From: Gottfriedia solisilvae
GTDB taxonomy: Bacteria; Bacillota; Bacilli; Bacillales; Bacillaceae_G
Reading direction: 5' to 3'
Length of the DNA: 42,678 bases
Assembly (NCBI RefSeq): GCF_002128405.1
Contig: NZ_NETJ01000012.1
Span: forward strand, 1-42,678
A program made the translations under genes and the position numbers. Below are positions 1-9,777 of the stretch, in pieces (position 1 is the first letter of the stretch; every line of letters begins with the position of its first letter). The notes beneath the pieces were generated by a model. The model made no database searches and was not told the DNA's origin. It saw nothing but the letters and a program-made list of their open reading frames with translations.

Positions 1-396
1 ACTTGTTGATTTGGTTTTCCTGTTTGGACTGGTGACACTTGTTGATTTGGTTTTCCTGTTTGTACTGGCGACACTTGTTGATTTGGTTTTCCTGTTTGTA
101 TTGGAGATACTTGCACATTTGGCTTTCCCGTTTGTATAGGAGATACTTGTTGGTTTGGCTTACCTGTTTGTACTGGTGATACTTGTTGATTTGGCTTACC
201 TGTTTGTACTGGTGACACTTGTTGATTTGGTTTTCCTGTTTGTACAGGAGATACTTGTTGATTTGGTTTTCCTGTTTGGACTGGAGATACTTGTTGGTTA
301 GGTTTTCCTGTTTGGACTGGAGATACTTGTTGGTTAGGTTTTCCTGTTTGTACAGGAGATACTTGCTGGTTTGGTTTTCCCGCTTGTACTGGTGAC
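1..396 (-). repeat. 36-bp tandem repeat inside safA, 11 copies
   Basis: Eleven head-to-tail copies of a 36-bp unit begin at 1, 37, 73 and so on to 361, in perfect phase and running off the left edge. On the minus strand each encodes a variant of SPVQTGKPNQQV (Val/Ile, Thr/Ala and Gln/Val substitutions). Most differences between copies are silent or conservative, which implies selection on the protein. One detached copy lies upstream at about 559-597 (residues 148-160). Confidence 0.95.
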
Positions 397-1037
397 ACTT
401 GTTCTTTTGGATTAGATGTTGATGGAGAAACTAACGATCCTGGGAAGTAGTTGTTTTTCTCTGACATGTTTTGTCCTCCCTTGGTGTTCACTTTTAAATT
501 ATTTTCATTTATTGGTTTTTTATCTGCAACTGGCATGACAGCTTGCGGTATATTCGCATTTGGCTTTCCAGTTTGAACAGGAGATACTTGTTGATTACTA
601 TTATTTGTTGCAGGAGATACAGTTGGTTTCGCAGGTGGAATCGGTACTTGAATGACAGGTTTTATGTTTTTTGTAGGCGAAACTTCTACATTAATATTAA
701 ATGTATTATCAACAGGTTTCGTTGTTGGTTGGACAGCAGGTTTTGGTTGTTCAGCAACAGGTGCTGGCTGTTCTGTTACAGGTTGAACTTGTTCTTTCTC
801 ATCTACGTCCAATTTAATACTCGTTTTTGGTTCCTTTGAAAGCTGTACCTCTTTTTGAGAACCTAAAGGTGCCTGCTTTTCTTTCATCTTTTCAGGTACT
901 TTAATTTTCATACCTGGATAGATACTTTCTGGATTGCTTAATTGCGCATTTAATTTTACTAATTCGTCGTAATCGATGTTATATTTTTGTGCAATGCTCC
1001 AAAGGGTATCGCCCTTTTGAACTATATGAATTCTCAC
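1..1037 (-). CDS. safA: SafA, spore coat morphogenetic protein (C-terminus cut by window edge)
   Basis: Spore coat/cortex-interface assembly protein, expected in the mother cell and recruited to the forespore by SpoVID. The GTG start is set by an AGGAGGGG site six bases upstream; 345 codons are visible and no stop is reached. Residues 1-50 are a LysM domain (VQKGDTLWSIAQKYNI, then PGMKIKVPEK), which in B. subtilis binds peptidoglycan and SpoVID. Residues 60-190 are a Pro/Val/Lys/Gln-rich linker, and the rest is mainly a 12-residue tandem repeat, SPVQTGKPNQQV. A second in-frame start at codon 191 has its own ribosome-binding site. The gene follows nadA on the same strand, as in B. subtilis, but has its own candidate sigma-E promoter and lies behind a terminator. 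The LysM domain and position make the name secure; the repeat array is specific to this lineage as far as I know. Confidence 0.88.
   Translation of the reverse strand, partial: MRIHIVQKGDTLWSIAQKYNIDYDELVKLNAQLSNPESIYPGMKIKVPEKMKEKQAPLGSQKEVQLSKEPKTSIKLDVDEKEQVQPVTEQPAPVAEQPKPAVQPTTKPVDNTFNINVEVSPTKNIKPVIQVPIPPAKPTVSPATNNSNQQVSPVQTGKPNANIPQAVMPVADKKPINENNLKVNTKGGQNMSEKNNYFPGSLVSPSTSNPKEQVSPVQAGKPNQQVSPVQTGKPNQQVSPVQTGKPNQQVSPVQTGKPNQQVSPVQTGKPNQQVSPVQTGKPNQQVSPVQTGKPNQQVSPIQTGKPNVQVSPIQTGKPNQQVSPVQTGKPNQQVSPVQTGKPNQQ
465..480 (-). promoter_or_regulatory. Internal ribosome-binding site and ATG within safA (SafA-C30-type start)
   Basis: GGGAGG at 475-480 is followed seven bases later by ATG at 465-467, in frame with safA at codon 191. 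B. subtilis SafA is known to yield a C-terminal form (C30) from an internal start near codon 164. The equivalent here would begin MSEKNNYFPGSLVSP and consist mostly of the repeat array. The site is seen directly; its use is inferred. Confidence 0.75.
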
Positions 1038-1095
1038 CTTTTCCCCTCCTGACCAATTGCCTCTACGTTGGATTGTACAGTTAGTACCTCACAAC

Positions 1096-1124
1096 AATGT
1101 ATGTCTGTAAATTTGTATTTATGA
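1096..1124 (-). promoter_or_regulatory. Candidate sigma-E promoter of safA
   Basis: On the minus strand, TCATAAA (1118-1124) is followed after 14 bases by CATACATT (1096-1103), which fits the sigma-E -10 consensus CATACA(A/C/T)T exactly. safA is sigma-E dependent in B. subtilis. The start codon is 59 bases downstream of the -10. Confidence 0.65.
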
Positions 1125-1190
1125 TTGAAGGAATTTGAAAATATATTATTAAGCTTGTATAAGTATTTACTTTTTTCTAGTTTTTTCTAT

Positions 1191-1228
1191 AAAAAAATCA
1201 TTTAGCCAAATATGACTAAATGATTTTT
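1191..1228 (-). terminator. Terminator of the nadBCA operon
   Basis: A perfect 13-bp inverted repeat, AAAAATCATTTAG (1193-1205) and CTAAATGATTTTT (1216-1228), has a 10-base loop and on the minus strand is followed by a T-run. It starts 24 bases after the nadA stop and separates nadA from safA. Confidence 0.85.
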
Positions 1229-1252
1229 ATGATGAACTAAGAATTATTATGC

Positions 1253-2362
1253 TTAGGCAAGTTCCAGCATTTTATCAAGCGCTTTTATTGCATCACTTGC
1301 AGTTTCTTTATCTACTGTAATAATGTTTTGAATGTTGCCTTTTTCGATATTTTCTAAAGACCATAATAAATGTGGTAGATCGATACGATTCATTGTTAGA
1401 CATGGACACATAAAAGGATTTAATGAAATAATTTCCTTGTCTGGATGATTTTTTATAATTCTTTGTACTAGGTTCATTTCAGTACCAATTGCCCATTTAC
1501 TTCCTGCTGGTGCAGCTTCGATTTGGTCAATAATATATTTAGTTGAACCATTATCATCACTTGCAGCTACAACCTCTCTAGAGCATTCTGGATGCACAAT
1601 GATTCTCATATCTGGATGGTTTTTTCTTACATTCTCGATATTTTTTACAGTGAAGTTTTCATGTACTGAACAATGTCCCTTCCAAAGAATTACTTTTATA
1701 TCTTGAATATCACCATCATACTCTAATGTATCTGTAATTGGATTCCAAATAGCCATATGTTCTAGCGGCACGCCCAATTCATATGCAGTATTACGTCCTA
1801 AGTGTTGATCCGGTAAAAATAAGATTCGTTCCTTTTGAGTAAATGCCCATGATACTACTTTCTTTGCATTTGAGGATGTCACTGTCGCACCATCATTTTT
1901 CCCAACAAATGCTTTAATTGCGGCTGTTGAATTGACATAAGTTAATGGTACGATCGTATCTCCGAAAAGCTCTTGTAATGCTAACCAAGCACGATCAGTT
2001 TGATGATGGTCGGCCATATCAGCCATGGAACAACCTGCACGCATATCTGGTAATATGACAATTTGATCATCCTCAGTTAATATATCCGCTGTTTCCGCCA
2101 TAAAGTGAACACCACAGAATACAATATACTTTGCTTTTTTATTGTTTGCAGCTACTTGAGCTAATTGAAGCGAGTCACCTGTTGAATCTGAAAACACAAC
2201 AACTTCTTCTTTTTGATAATGATGACCTGGGATAAACAATTCCTCGCCTAGTCTTTCTTTTATCTCTCTAACTCTTTTTTCCATTTCTTCAGTTGATAAC
2301 GTGTAGTATTCATCGGGAATTTGATATCCCTCATTTTTTTGAATCATATCTAATACATTCAT
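1253..2362 (-). CDS. nadA: Quinolinate synthase NadA
   Basis: Condenses iminoaspartate with dihydroxyacetone phosphate to quinolinate, using a [4Fe-4S] cluster; cytoplasmic, de novo NAD synthesis. The three expected cluster cysteines are visible in [17 protein letters not shown] and FMCPCLTMN. The start chosen is the ATG at 2362, preceded by GGAGTG at a good distance, giving 369 residues against 368 in B. subtilis; an in-frame ATG seven codons upstream has no ribosome-binding site and abuts the nadC stop. It is the last gene of nadB-nadC-nadA. The nearby nifS probably supplies sulphur for its cluster (inference from B. subtilis). Confidence 0.96.
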   Translation of the reverse strand: MNVLDMIQKNEGYQIPDEYYTLSTEEMEKRVREIKERLGEELFIPGHHYQKEEVVVFSDSTGDSLQLAQVAANNKKAKYIVFCGVHFMAETADILTEDDQIVILPDMRAGCSMADMADHHQTDRAWLALQELFGDTIVPLTYVNSTAAIKAFVGKNDGATVTSSNAKKVVSWAFTQKERILFLPDQHLGRNTAYELGVPLEHMAIWNPITDTLEYDGDIQDIKVILWKGHCSVHENFTVKNIENVRKNHPDMRIIVHPECSREVVAASDDNGSTKYIIDQIEAAPAGSKWAIGTEMNLVQRIIKNHPDKEIISLNPFMCPCLTMNRIDLPHLLWSLENIEKGNIQNIITVDKETASDAIKALDKMLELA

Positions 2363-2386
2363 ATTTTTCACTCCATTCCCCATTAC

Positions 2387-3214
2387 TTACAAATAAAAAC
2401 TGATATCTAACGCTTTAACTGAGTGAGTTAAACATCCTAACGAAATCACATCTACCCCACAATTTTGAAAGCTTGCTAAATTATCTAAAGTAATCCCACC
2501 AGAAGCTTCTGTTTTAATTGTTTCAGGTACTAATGTAACAAATTGTTTAATCTCATCTGGCGTCCTGTTATCAAACATGATTACATCTGCGCCCGCCTCT
2601 ACTGCTTCACGAACTTGTGCTTCATTCTCAGTTTCCACTTCAATCTTAATCATATGTCCAAGTTTATGTCTTAGTGCCTCTACTGCATTTTTAATTGAGC
2701 CTGCGTATGCAATATGATTATCTTTTAGCATAACTGCATCATATAGACCAAAACGGTGATTTGCACCACCACCACATGTAACAGCATATTTATCAAATAA
2801 ACGTAATCCAGGCATCGTTTTTCTAGTATCAACGATTTTTATATGATCATCATTTAGCGTTTCAACAGCGTTGGCAGTTAATGTCGCTATTCCGCTCATT
2901 CTTTGTAATAGATTTAACATTACTCGTTCTCCAGATAATAAAACTTGAACTGGACCCTCTACTTCAGCAATAAGCTGACCTGGTGTTACAAATTCACCAT
3001 CTGCAACATGGCATGTAACTTTAATATCTTCATGTAATAATTTATAAGTAACTTCAATTAAGTCTGTTCCACAGATTACTCCGCTTGCCTTTGCTACAAC
3101 TCTTCCAATAGAACGTTCTTTCATTGGAAAGATATGAATTGAAGATACATCACCTTCACCAATATCTTCTAATAAAAATTGCTCAATCATTTTTTTTGCT
3201 TTTAACGTATTCAA
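2387..3214 (-). CDS. nadC: Nicotinate-nucleotide pyrophosphorylase (quinolinate phosphoribosyltransferase)
   Basis: Converts quinolinate and PRPP to nicotinate mononucleotide, the third step of de novo NAD synthesis. The 275-residue protein has the family signatures DTRKTMPGLRLFDKYAV, GGGANHRFGLYDAVMLKDNH and the C-terminal EASGGITLDN. The start codon is TTG, supported by AGGGGG eight bases upstream. It lies 12 bp after nadB and 24 bp before the nadA start, so all three are co-transcribed. No key residues are missing. Confidence 0.95.
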   Translation of the reverse strand: MNTLKAKKMIEQFLLEDIGEGDVSSIHIFPMKERSIGRVVAKASGVICGTDLIEVTYKLLHEDIKVTCHVADGEFVTPGQLIAEVEGPVQVLLSGERVMLNLLQRMSGIATLTANAVETLNDDHIKIVDTRKTMPGLRLFDKYAVTCGGGANHRFGLYDAVMLKDNHIAYAGSIKNAVEALRHKLGHMIKIEVETENEAQVREAVEAGADVIMFDNRTPDEIKQFVTLVPETIKTEASGGITLDNLASFQNCGVDVISLGCLTHSVKALDISFYL

Positions 3215-3226
3215 GATATTTTCCCC

Positions 3227-4708
3227 CTATAAGTTAGCTGGTTCATTTACTATTTCGATAAAATGTGAGCCAATACTTTCTTTACGATTTAAGGCAGCAT
3301 CAGCAACTAACTTGCCAGTTGTGATCATATTGTATATTTCTAATTCTTCTAAAGTCATTGCATGTGTTTCTATCTCTACTGACTCTAGATAGTACGTAAA
3401 ATAACTGATGACTTTCGCTAAACCTTCTTCTGTTCTAACGATGCCAACATACTTCATCATCATATCTCTAATGTCATTTTTAGTAGGTAATGTTCTTACC
3501 CTTGGTATTTCATAATTCATTACATTCATGTCAATCATCATGCTTGGCAGTTTTGCTATGAATCTAGCAACTTTTTTTCCAAATACAATCCCTTCTAAAA
3601 GAGAGTTACTAGCTAATCGATTTGCTCCGTGCACACCAGTACTAGCTACTTCTCCTACTGCAAATAATCCTGGGATATTTGTTTCACCATTTGTATTCGT
3701 TTTGACGCCTCCCATATGAAAATGAGCACCAGGAACTACTGGAATGTATCCATCTGCTATGTCAATTCCATTGCTTTTTACATTTGAAGATATTGTTGGA
3801 AAGCGTTCTTCAAAGTTATCAATTGAGCTAATGCATAAGTATATTTCTTCACCATTTTTCATTTCATTATAAATAGCTCTGCTGACAACATCACGTGGCG
3901 CCAAGTCCTCAAATGGATGAATCCCCTTCATTATTCGACGACCGTTTTTTGTAACTAAATATGCACCTTCACCTCGAACTGCTTCAGAAACTAAGCCTTT
4001 ACATTCACCATTTATATACAACATTGTTGGATGAAACTGAACAAATTCCAAGTCTGCCATTTCACAACCTGCTCGGTATGCCATTGCAATACCATCGCCT
4101 GTAATCCATTGATTATTTGAGCTGAATTGATACATTGAGCCTATTCCGCCAGTCGCCAAGAGAGTTGAATTTGCATAGTACATTTTTAACTCGCCATTTT
4201 CTGATAGTGCATAGACTCCAACACATTTGTGATCTTTTATGATAAAATCAATCGCCATTTCATTTTCGATAATTGTGATTTTATCTTTTAATCGTTTATA
4301 CATCGTTTCAACAAGATGTTTTCCTGTTGCATCTCCACCTGCATGAAGAATTCTATTTTTACGATGTGCGCCTTCTCTTCCTAGATGAAATTTCCCATTT
4401 GGATCCATATCGAATTTCATACCAAAAGAAACAAGATCTTCCATCGATTTTGTTCCATTTTTTACAAGCTCTTCTACAGCTTTCTCATTATTTACATAAC
4501 AACCTGCCTCAAGTGTATCTTGCTGATGTAACTCCCACGAATCATCGTCAGTCATAACTGCAGCAATTCCACCCTGTGCTAGCATTGAATTACTATCAAA
4601 TATTTTTTTCTTTGTGAATAGAATCACATTTTTAGACTGACAAATTTCCTCAGCAGCCATTAATGCAGCTATCCCACTGCCAATAATGACAACATCTGCT
4701 TTTCGCAT
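3227..4708 (-). CDS. nadB: L-aspartate oxidase NadB
   Basis: FAD enzyme oxidising L-aspartate to iminoaspartate, the substrate of NadA. The dinucleotide-binding motif IGSGIAALMAAEE is at the N-terminus (residues 8-20), followed by SNSMLAQGGIAA and GREGAHRKNRILHAGGDATG. A later FAD contact region reads GANRLASNSLLEG. The 493-residue length is close to the family norm though somewhat short of the B. subtilis protein (about 530). ATG start with GGGGGAGGG upstream. First gene of the nadBCA operon, divergent from nifS across 139 bp that carry the likely NiaR operator. Confidence 0.95.
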   Translation of the reverse strand: MRKADVVIIGSGIAALMAAEEICQSKNVILFTKKKIFDSNSMLAQGGIAAVMTDDDSWELHQQDTLEAGCYVNNEKAVEELVKNGTKSMEDLVSFGMKFDMDPNGKFHLGREGAHRKNRILHAGGDATGKHLVETMYKRLKDKITIIENEMAIDFIIKDHKCVGVYALSENGELKMYYANSTLLATGGIGSMYQFSSNNQWITGDGIAMAYRAGCEMADLEFVQFHPTMLYINGECKGLVSEAVRGEGAYLVTKNGRRIMKGIHPFEDLAPRDVVSRAIYNEMKNGEEIYLCISSIDNFEERFPTISSNVKSNGIDIADGYIPVVPGAHFHMGGVKTNTNGETNIPGLFAVGEVASTGVHGANRLASNSLLEGIVFGKKVARFIAKLPSMMIDMNVMNYEIPRVRTLPTKNDIRDMMMKYVGIVRTEEGLAKVISYFTYYLESVEIETHAMTLEELEIYNMITTGKLVADAALNRKESIGSHFIEIVNEPANL

Positions 4709-4768
4709 CGTTGCCCTCCCCCATTTACATATACATCTATTTAAAATTTATCATATTTAAAAAAAAGC

Positions 4769-4778
4769 TGTCTTGACA
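4769..4778. promoter_or_regulatory. Likely NiaR operator between nadB and nifS
   Basis: A perfect palindrome TGTC-TT-GACA lies in the divergent nadB/nifS region and contains a TTGACA that could be the nifS -35 element, with a weak -10 (TAAACT) 18 bases on. A TGACA half-site lies at 4804-4808. B. subtilis YrxA/NiaR represses this same divergent pair with nicotinic acid as co-repressor. Assignment to NiaR is inferred from position and symmetry. Confidence 0.55.
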
Positions 4779-4847
4779 CCTATATTTACATATAATTAAA
4801 CTAATGACAAGAAATTTTTTTAAAATGGAAGAAAGAGGGGCTACAAA

Positions 4848-5999
4848 ATGATTTATTTAGACTATTCTGCCACAACACCTATGAGTGAAGAAGCTCTCGA
4901 GACATTTGTATCTGCCTCTAAACATTATTTTGGCAATGAAAGAAGTTTACACGACGTTGGATCAAATGCATCCCTTCTACTTGAAACTTGTCGTAAACAA
5001 CTTGCAAGTTTTTTAAACGCTAGTCCAGCAAGTATTTACTTTACAAGTGGGGGTACTGAATCTAATATACTTGGCTTACAAACTCTTTTAAAAAGCACCA
5101 AAAAACCAGGCCGTCATATTTTAACAACTACCTTAGAACATTCATCAATTAGTAACTATGTAAAAGTTTTGGAAGAACAAGGCTTTGAAGTTACTTATAT
5201 ACCAGTAAATCAAAATGGAATCGTTTCAGTTGATTTGATTAAAAAAGCAATTCGTGATGATACAATATTAGGGATCTTTCAACACGTCAACTCAGAAATA
5301 GGCGCAATTCAACCGATTAAAGACATTGCTAAATTATTTAAACCATTCAATATTATGCTACACTGTGACTGTGTACAATCTTTTGGAAAATTGGATATAA
5401 ATCTTGCTGAATTCGATGTTTCTAGTATAAGTATTTCTAGCCATAAGCTATATGGTCCTAAAGGTGTTGGGGCACTCTATATAAACCCAAAACTAACTAG
5501 TCAGCCAATTTATCCAGGAACTTCTCATGAAAGTGGTATCCGTCCTGGTACCGTTAACGTACCTGCTATTGCTTCTTTTGTAACAGCAGTAGGACATATT
5601 ATTAATTCAAAGGATCATAATCAACAAAGATACTTATCATTAAGACAATTATTTCGTTATGAATTGAAAGATGTTGAAAAATTAGTTCGTTTTGAAGGTT
5701 CTGATGATGACTGTATTCCAAATATAATTGGAATGAGAATTATCGGTCTAGAAGGTCAATTTGTTATGTTAGAATGCAATAGACATCAGTTTGCTATTTC
5801 AACTGGAAGTGCGTGTGCTATTGGTATGCAAAAACCGTCAGAAACGATGTTAGCAATTGGAAGAAGTGAACATGAAGCAAAGCAGTTTTTCAGGATTTCA
5901 ATTGGAAAATACACGAACGAAGAAGACTTAACAAAACTTGCTTCAACTCTTAAATTAATAATGAAGCAAAATTTACTAACTGAGGAATTGAAAAAATGA
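4848..5999 (+). CDS. nifS: NifS-like cysteine desulfurase linked to NAD synthesis
   Basis: PLP enzyme that removes sulphur from cysteine for Fe-S cluster assembly; cytoplasmic. The PLP lysine is in SISSHKLYGPKGVGALY (about residues 197-213), and the persulfide cysteine in STGSACAIGMQKPSE (about residue 324). The N-terminal YLDYSATTP is typical of the family. 383 residues, ATG start with AGAGGGG upstream. It overlaps niaR by the four-base ATGA, so the two are translationally coupled. Its position opposite nadBCA matches B. subtilis nifS, which is needed for NAD synthesis, probably by maturing NadA. Confidence 0.92.
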   Translation: MIYLDYSATTPMSEEALETFVSASKHYFGNERSLHDVGSNASLLLETCRKQLASFLNASPASIYFTSGGTESNILGLQTLLKSTKKPGRHILTTTLEHSSISNYVKVLEEQGFEVTYIPVNQNGIVSVDLIKKAIRDDTILGIFQHVNSEIGAIQPIKDIAKLFKPFNIMLHCDCVQSFGKLDINLAEFDVSSISISSHKLYGPKGVGALYINPKLTSQPIYPGTSHESGIRPGTVNVPAIASFVTAVGHIINSKDHNQQRYLSLRQLFRYELKDVEKLVRFEGSDDDCIPNIIGMRIIGLEGQFVMLECNRHQFAISTGSACAIGMQKPSETMLAIGRSEHEAKQFFRISIGKYTNEEDLTKLASTLKLIMKQNLLTEELKK

Positions 6000-6535
6000 A
6001 TAAAAAACTTTTAGGAGAAGAGAGAAGGAATAAAGTCTTACAGTGGTTAAAAGAAGCAAAAAGTCCACTTTCAGGTAATTCCCTGGCAAAACGAGCAAAT
6101 GTAAGTCGGCAAGTTGTAGTAGGTGATATCACTTTATTAAAAGCCAAAAATGAGCCTATTATGGCAACTGCTCAAGGTTATGTTTATATGCACCCTGACA
6201 ATGGGTCAAACAAAATACAAAAAGTGATAATTTGTCGACATTCTAATACTGAAACAAAAAAGGAATTGGAAATATTAGTAGACCACGGTATAACAGTTAA
6301 AGATGTAATGGTCGAACACCCTGTATATGGTTATATAACAGCACAATTACAAATTACAAACCGATATGATATTTCAATTTTTCTTCAAAAGATGGAAGAA
6401 ACAAATTCAGTACCACTAGCGAACTTAACAAATGGAATACATCTTCATACAATAGAAGCTGATAATGATCAGCAGCTTGAGAATGCGCTGTCTGAATTGA
6501 AAAAAGAGGGAATATTGATAGATATGTCCTCATAA
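5996..6535 (+). CDS. niaR: NiaR (YrxA) transcriptional repressor of NAD synthesis
   Basis: Nicotinate-responsive repressor. Residues 1-65 form a winged HTH (RRNKVLQWL...LSGNSLAKRANVSRQVVVGDITLLKA). The C-terminal half is the 3H domain, with histidines in IICRHSN, LVDHGI, VEHPVYGY and GIHLHT that bind metal and ligand in this family. 179 residues. The start overlaps the nifS stop, and a strong bidirectional hairpin follows the stop by seven bases. The probable operator is the palindrome at 4769-4778, so the protein would repress its own operon and nadBCA. Confidence 0.93.
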   Translation: MNKKLLGEERRNKVLQWLKEAKSPLSGNSLAKRANVSRQVVVGDITLLKAKNEPIMATAQGYVYMHPDNGSNKIQKVIICRHSNTETKKELEILVDHGITVKDVMVEHPVYGYITAQLQITNRYDISIFLQKMEETNSVPLANLTNGIHLHTIEADNDQQLENALSELKKEGILIDMSS

Positions 6536-6570
6536 AAAAAAGGTAAGCAATCTAGTTGCTTACCTTTTTT
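6534..6570. terminator. Bidirectional terminator between niaR and obg
   Basis: GGTAAGCAA (6542-6550) and TTGCTTACC (6556-6564) form a 9-bp stem with a 5-base loop, flanked by an A8 run on the left and T6 on the right. It lies between the convergent stops of niaR (6535) and obg (6572) and can serve both strands. Confidence 0.92.
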
Positions 6571-6571
6571 A

Positions 6572-8415
<1,844 letters not shown>

Positions 8416-8611
8416 TGTACTTCTCCTATTGGTTTACTTTTTTGGTATATAAGAAGGTGATCATATAAAGAAAACTCGGCATTTGATAAATCACTTATTA
8501 TGTTAAGCCGTTGTTTATCTTGTTTAAAAATGCTCGAGTTATTTGGAGCATATTGTTTAGAGGTTGCTTTTCTAAAAAGCAAAAGTTTGAAAATATGTCA
8601 AATGTACAGAA

Positions 8612-8638
8612 AAACTCTAACCTAAAAGGTTAGAGTTT
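8612..8638 (-). terminator. Terminator of the rplU-prp-rpmA operon
   Basis: AAACTCTAACC (8612-8622) and GGTTAGAGTTT (8628-8638) form a perfect 11-bp stem with a 5-base loop, followed on the minus strand by TTTTTC. It lies 14 bases beyond the rpmA stop and separates it from spo0B, which therefore needs its own promoter in 8416-8611; I could not place that promoter with confidence. Confidence 0.9.
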
Positions 8639-8651
8639 CTAAGTTAGTTTC

Positions 8652-8942
8652 TTAAGCTTCTTGAGCTACAGGGTATACACTTACTTGTTTGCGGTCACGG
8701 CCTAAACGTTCGAATTTAACAACGCCATCAACTTTCGCAAATAATGTGTCATCTCCACCACGACCAACATTTACACCTGGGTAAATCTTAGTGCCGCGTT
8801 GACGGTAAAGAATTGAACCACCAGTTACGAATTGTCCATCAGCACGTTTCGCACCAAGACGTTTCGACATTGAGTCACGACCGTTTTTTGTACTACCTAC
8901 TCCCTTTTTAGAAGCAAATAACTGAAGATTTAATTTTAACAT
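8652..8942 (-). CDS. rpmA: Ribosomal protein L27 with cleavable N-terminal extension
   Basis: 50S protein near the peptidyl-transferase centre. The 96-residue precursor begins [18 protein letters not shown]. In Firmicutes the LNLQLFA segment is removed by the protease Prp, exposing the SKKG N-terminus that reaches the P-site tRNA. The mature core ([25 protein letters not shown]-type motif, HPG-type loop here YPGVNVGRG) is intact. ATG start with AGGAGGTG upstream. The gene for Prp lies immediately upstream in the same operon. Confidence 0.98.
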   Translation of the reverse strand: MLKLNLQLFASKKGVGSTKNGRDSMSKRLGAKRADGQFVTGGSILYRQRGTKIYPGVNVGRGGDDTLFAKVDGVVKFERLGRDRKQVSVYPVAQEA

Positions 8943-8958
8943 GGTTACACCTCCTGTT

Positions 8959-9294
8959 TTACTCGTTTATAGTGACATAATCACCGTAACTTGTTGCGAT
9001 CGATTGTAAAGATACAAGCATCGCCTCAAGGATAAGTTGCGCTTTTTGCATTTCTTCATTGGTCAAATTCATTGGCAATTGATATTTCAAGATTCCTTGT
9101 TTTTCATCAATATGCGTAAAAGATTCTGCGTCAATGTTACAAAGAGCTTCCAGTGCATTTACTGTTCCGATAGAAACAGCTGAAATACCTGCACAAACAA
9201 TGTCTGTACCGTATTCAGAAAAAAATGCATGTCCACTTATGATAAAGGAACAAATACGTCCATCTTGTAAACGTTCAATTGTTATATTAGTCAT
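8959..9294 (-). CDS. prp: Prp (YsxB), cysteine protease that processes L27
   Basis: Removes the N-terminal LNLQLFA extension of L27. The catalytic pair is visible in [11 protein letters not shown] (His about residue 22) and [12 protein letters not shown] (Cys about residue 34), the conserved GHA and CAG motifs of the family. 111 residues. It lies between rplU and rpmA, the usual place in Firmicutes. No clear ribosome-binding site precedes the ATG, which is nine bases after the rplU stop, so translation is probably coupled to rplU. The function is established in S. aureus; transfer here is by homology and context. Confidence 0.93.
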   Translation of the reverse strand: MTNITIERLQDGRICSFIISGHAFFSEYGTDIVCAGISAVSIGTVNALEALCNIDAESFTHIDEKQGILKYQLPMNLTNEEMQKAQLILEAMLVSLQSIATSYGDYVTINE

Positions 9295-9303
9295 TACTTA
9301 TAA

Positions 9304-9612
9304 TTAAGCGTTGATTTTTTCGATAACAACTTTAGTGTAAGGTTGACGATGACCTTGCTTACGACGGTAGTTCTTTTTAGATTTGTATTTGAATACAAGA
9401 ATCTTTTTAGCTTTACCGTTCTTTTCAACTTTAGCAGTTACAGTAGCTCCTTCAACAGTTGGGCTACCAACTTTGATGCTTTCGCCACCTACGAATAAAA
9501 CTTTGTCGAATGTAACAGTGTCACCTGCGTTTGTATCAAGCTTTTCAATGTAGATTGCTTGACCTTCTTCAACTTTGATTTGTTTTCCACCAGTTTCAAT
9601 AATTGCGTACAT
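9304..9612 (-). CDS. rplU: Ribosomal protein L21
   Basis: 50S subunit protein binding 23S rRNA. The 102 residues equal the B. subtilis length and include the start [18 protein letters not shown] and the C-terminal signature [23 protein letters not shown] strong GAGGAGG site precedes the ATG. It is first in the rplU-prp-rpmA operon, behind a long structured leader and a strong sigma-A promoter. Confidence 0.98.
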   Translation of the reverse strand: MYAIIETGGKQIKVEEGQAIYIEKLDTNAGDTVTFDKVLFVGGESIKVGSPTVEGATVTAKVEKNGKAKKILVFKYKSKKNYRRKQGHRQPYTKVVIEKINA

Positions 9613-9723
9613 AATTGCACCTCCTCAAATAGTCTAAGACTCGCCAATGACAGGCATGCAAAAAGCATTTAATACCTGCTATGAGCGGTTGTAGCACGGG
9701 TGCGCTACAAACAATAACATTAT
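9613..9723 (-). ncRNA. L21 leader RNA (autoregulatory 5' UTR of rplU)
   Basis: Between the promoter and rplU is a 110-base GC-richer leader with paired segments, including TTGTAGCGCACCCGTGCTACAA, in which GTAGC pairs with GCTAC. A second hairpin reads GCAGGTATTAAATGC, and a third is GCATGCCTGTCATTGGC. Rfam has an L21 leader family at this place in Bacilli, thought to bind L21. I identify it by position and the paired elements; a covariance search would settle it. Confidence 0.7.
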
Positions 9724-9724
9724 G

Positions 9725-9754
9725 ATGTTACCACGAGCGAATAGTTCATGTCAA
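9725..9754 (-). promoter_or_regulatory. Sigma-A promoter of rplU
   Basis: TTGACA (9749-9754) and TAACAT (9725-9730) are separated by 18 bases on the minus strand, a near-consensus sigma-A promoter that starts transcription at the L21 leader. Confidence 0.8.
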
Positions 9755-9777
9755 CAACTATTCCGCTGATAAACCTA

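Noticed and set aside
1-396. 36-bp repeats with regular spacing, as in a CRISPR array
   Set aside because: The units are contiguous with no spacers, in frame with safA, and encode a clean 12-residue repeat; differences are mostly silent or conservative.
543-839. 98-codon plus-strand reading frame
   Set aside because: It lies antisense to safA in a low-complexity part, has an Arg/Phe/Cys-rich composition and no ribosome-binding site.
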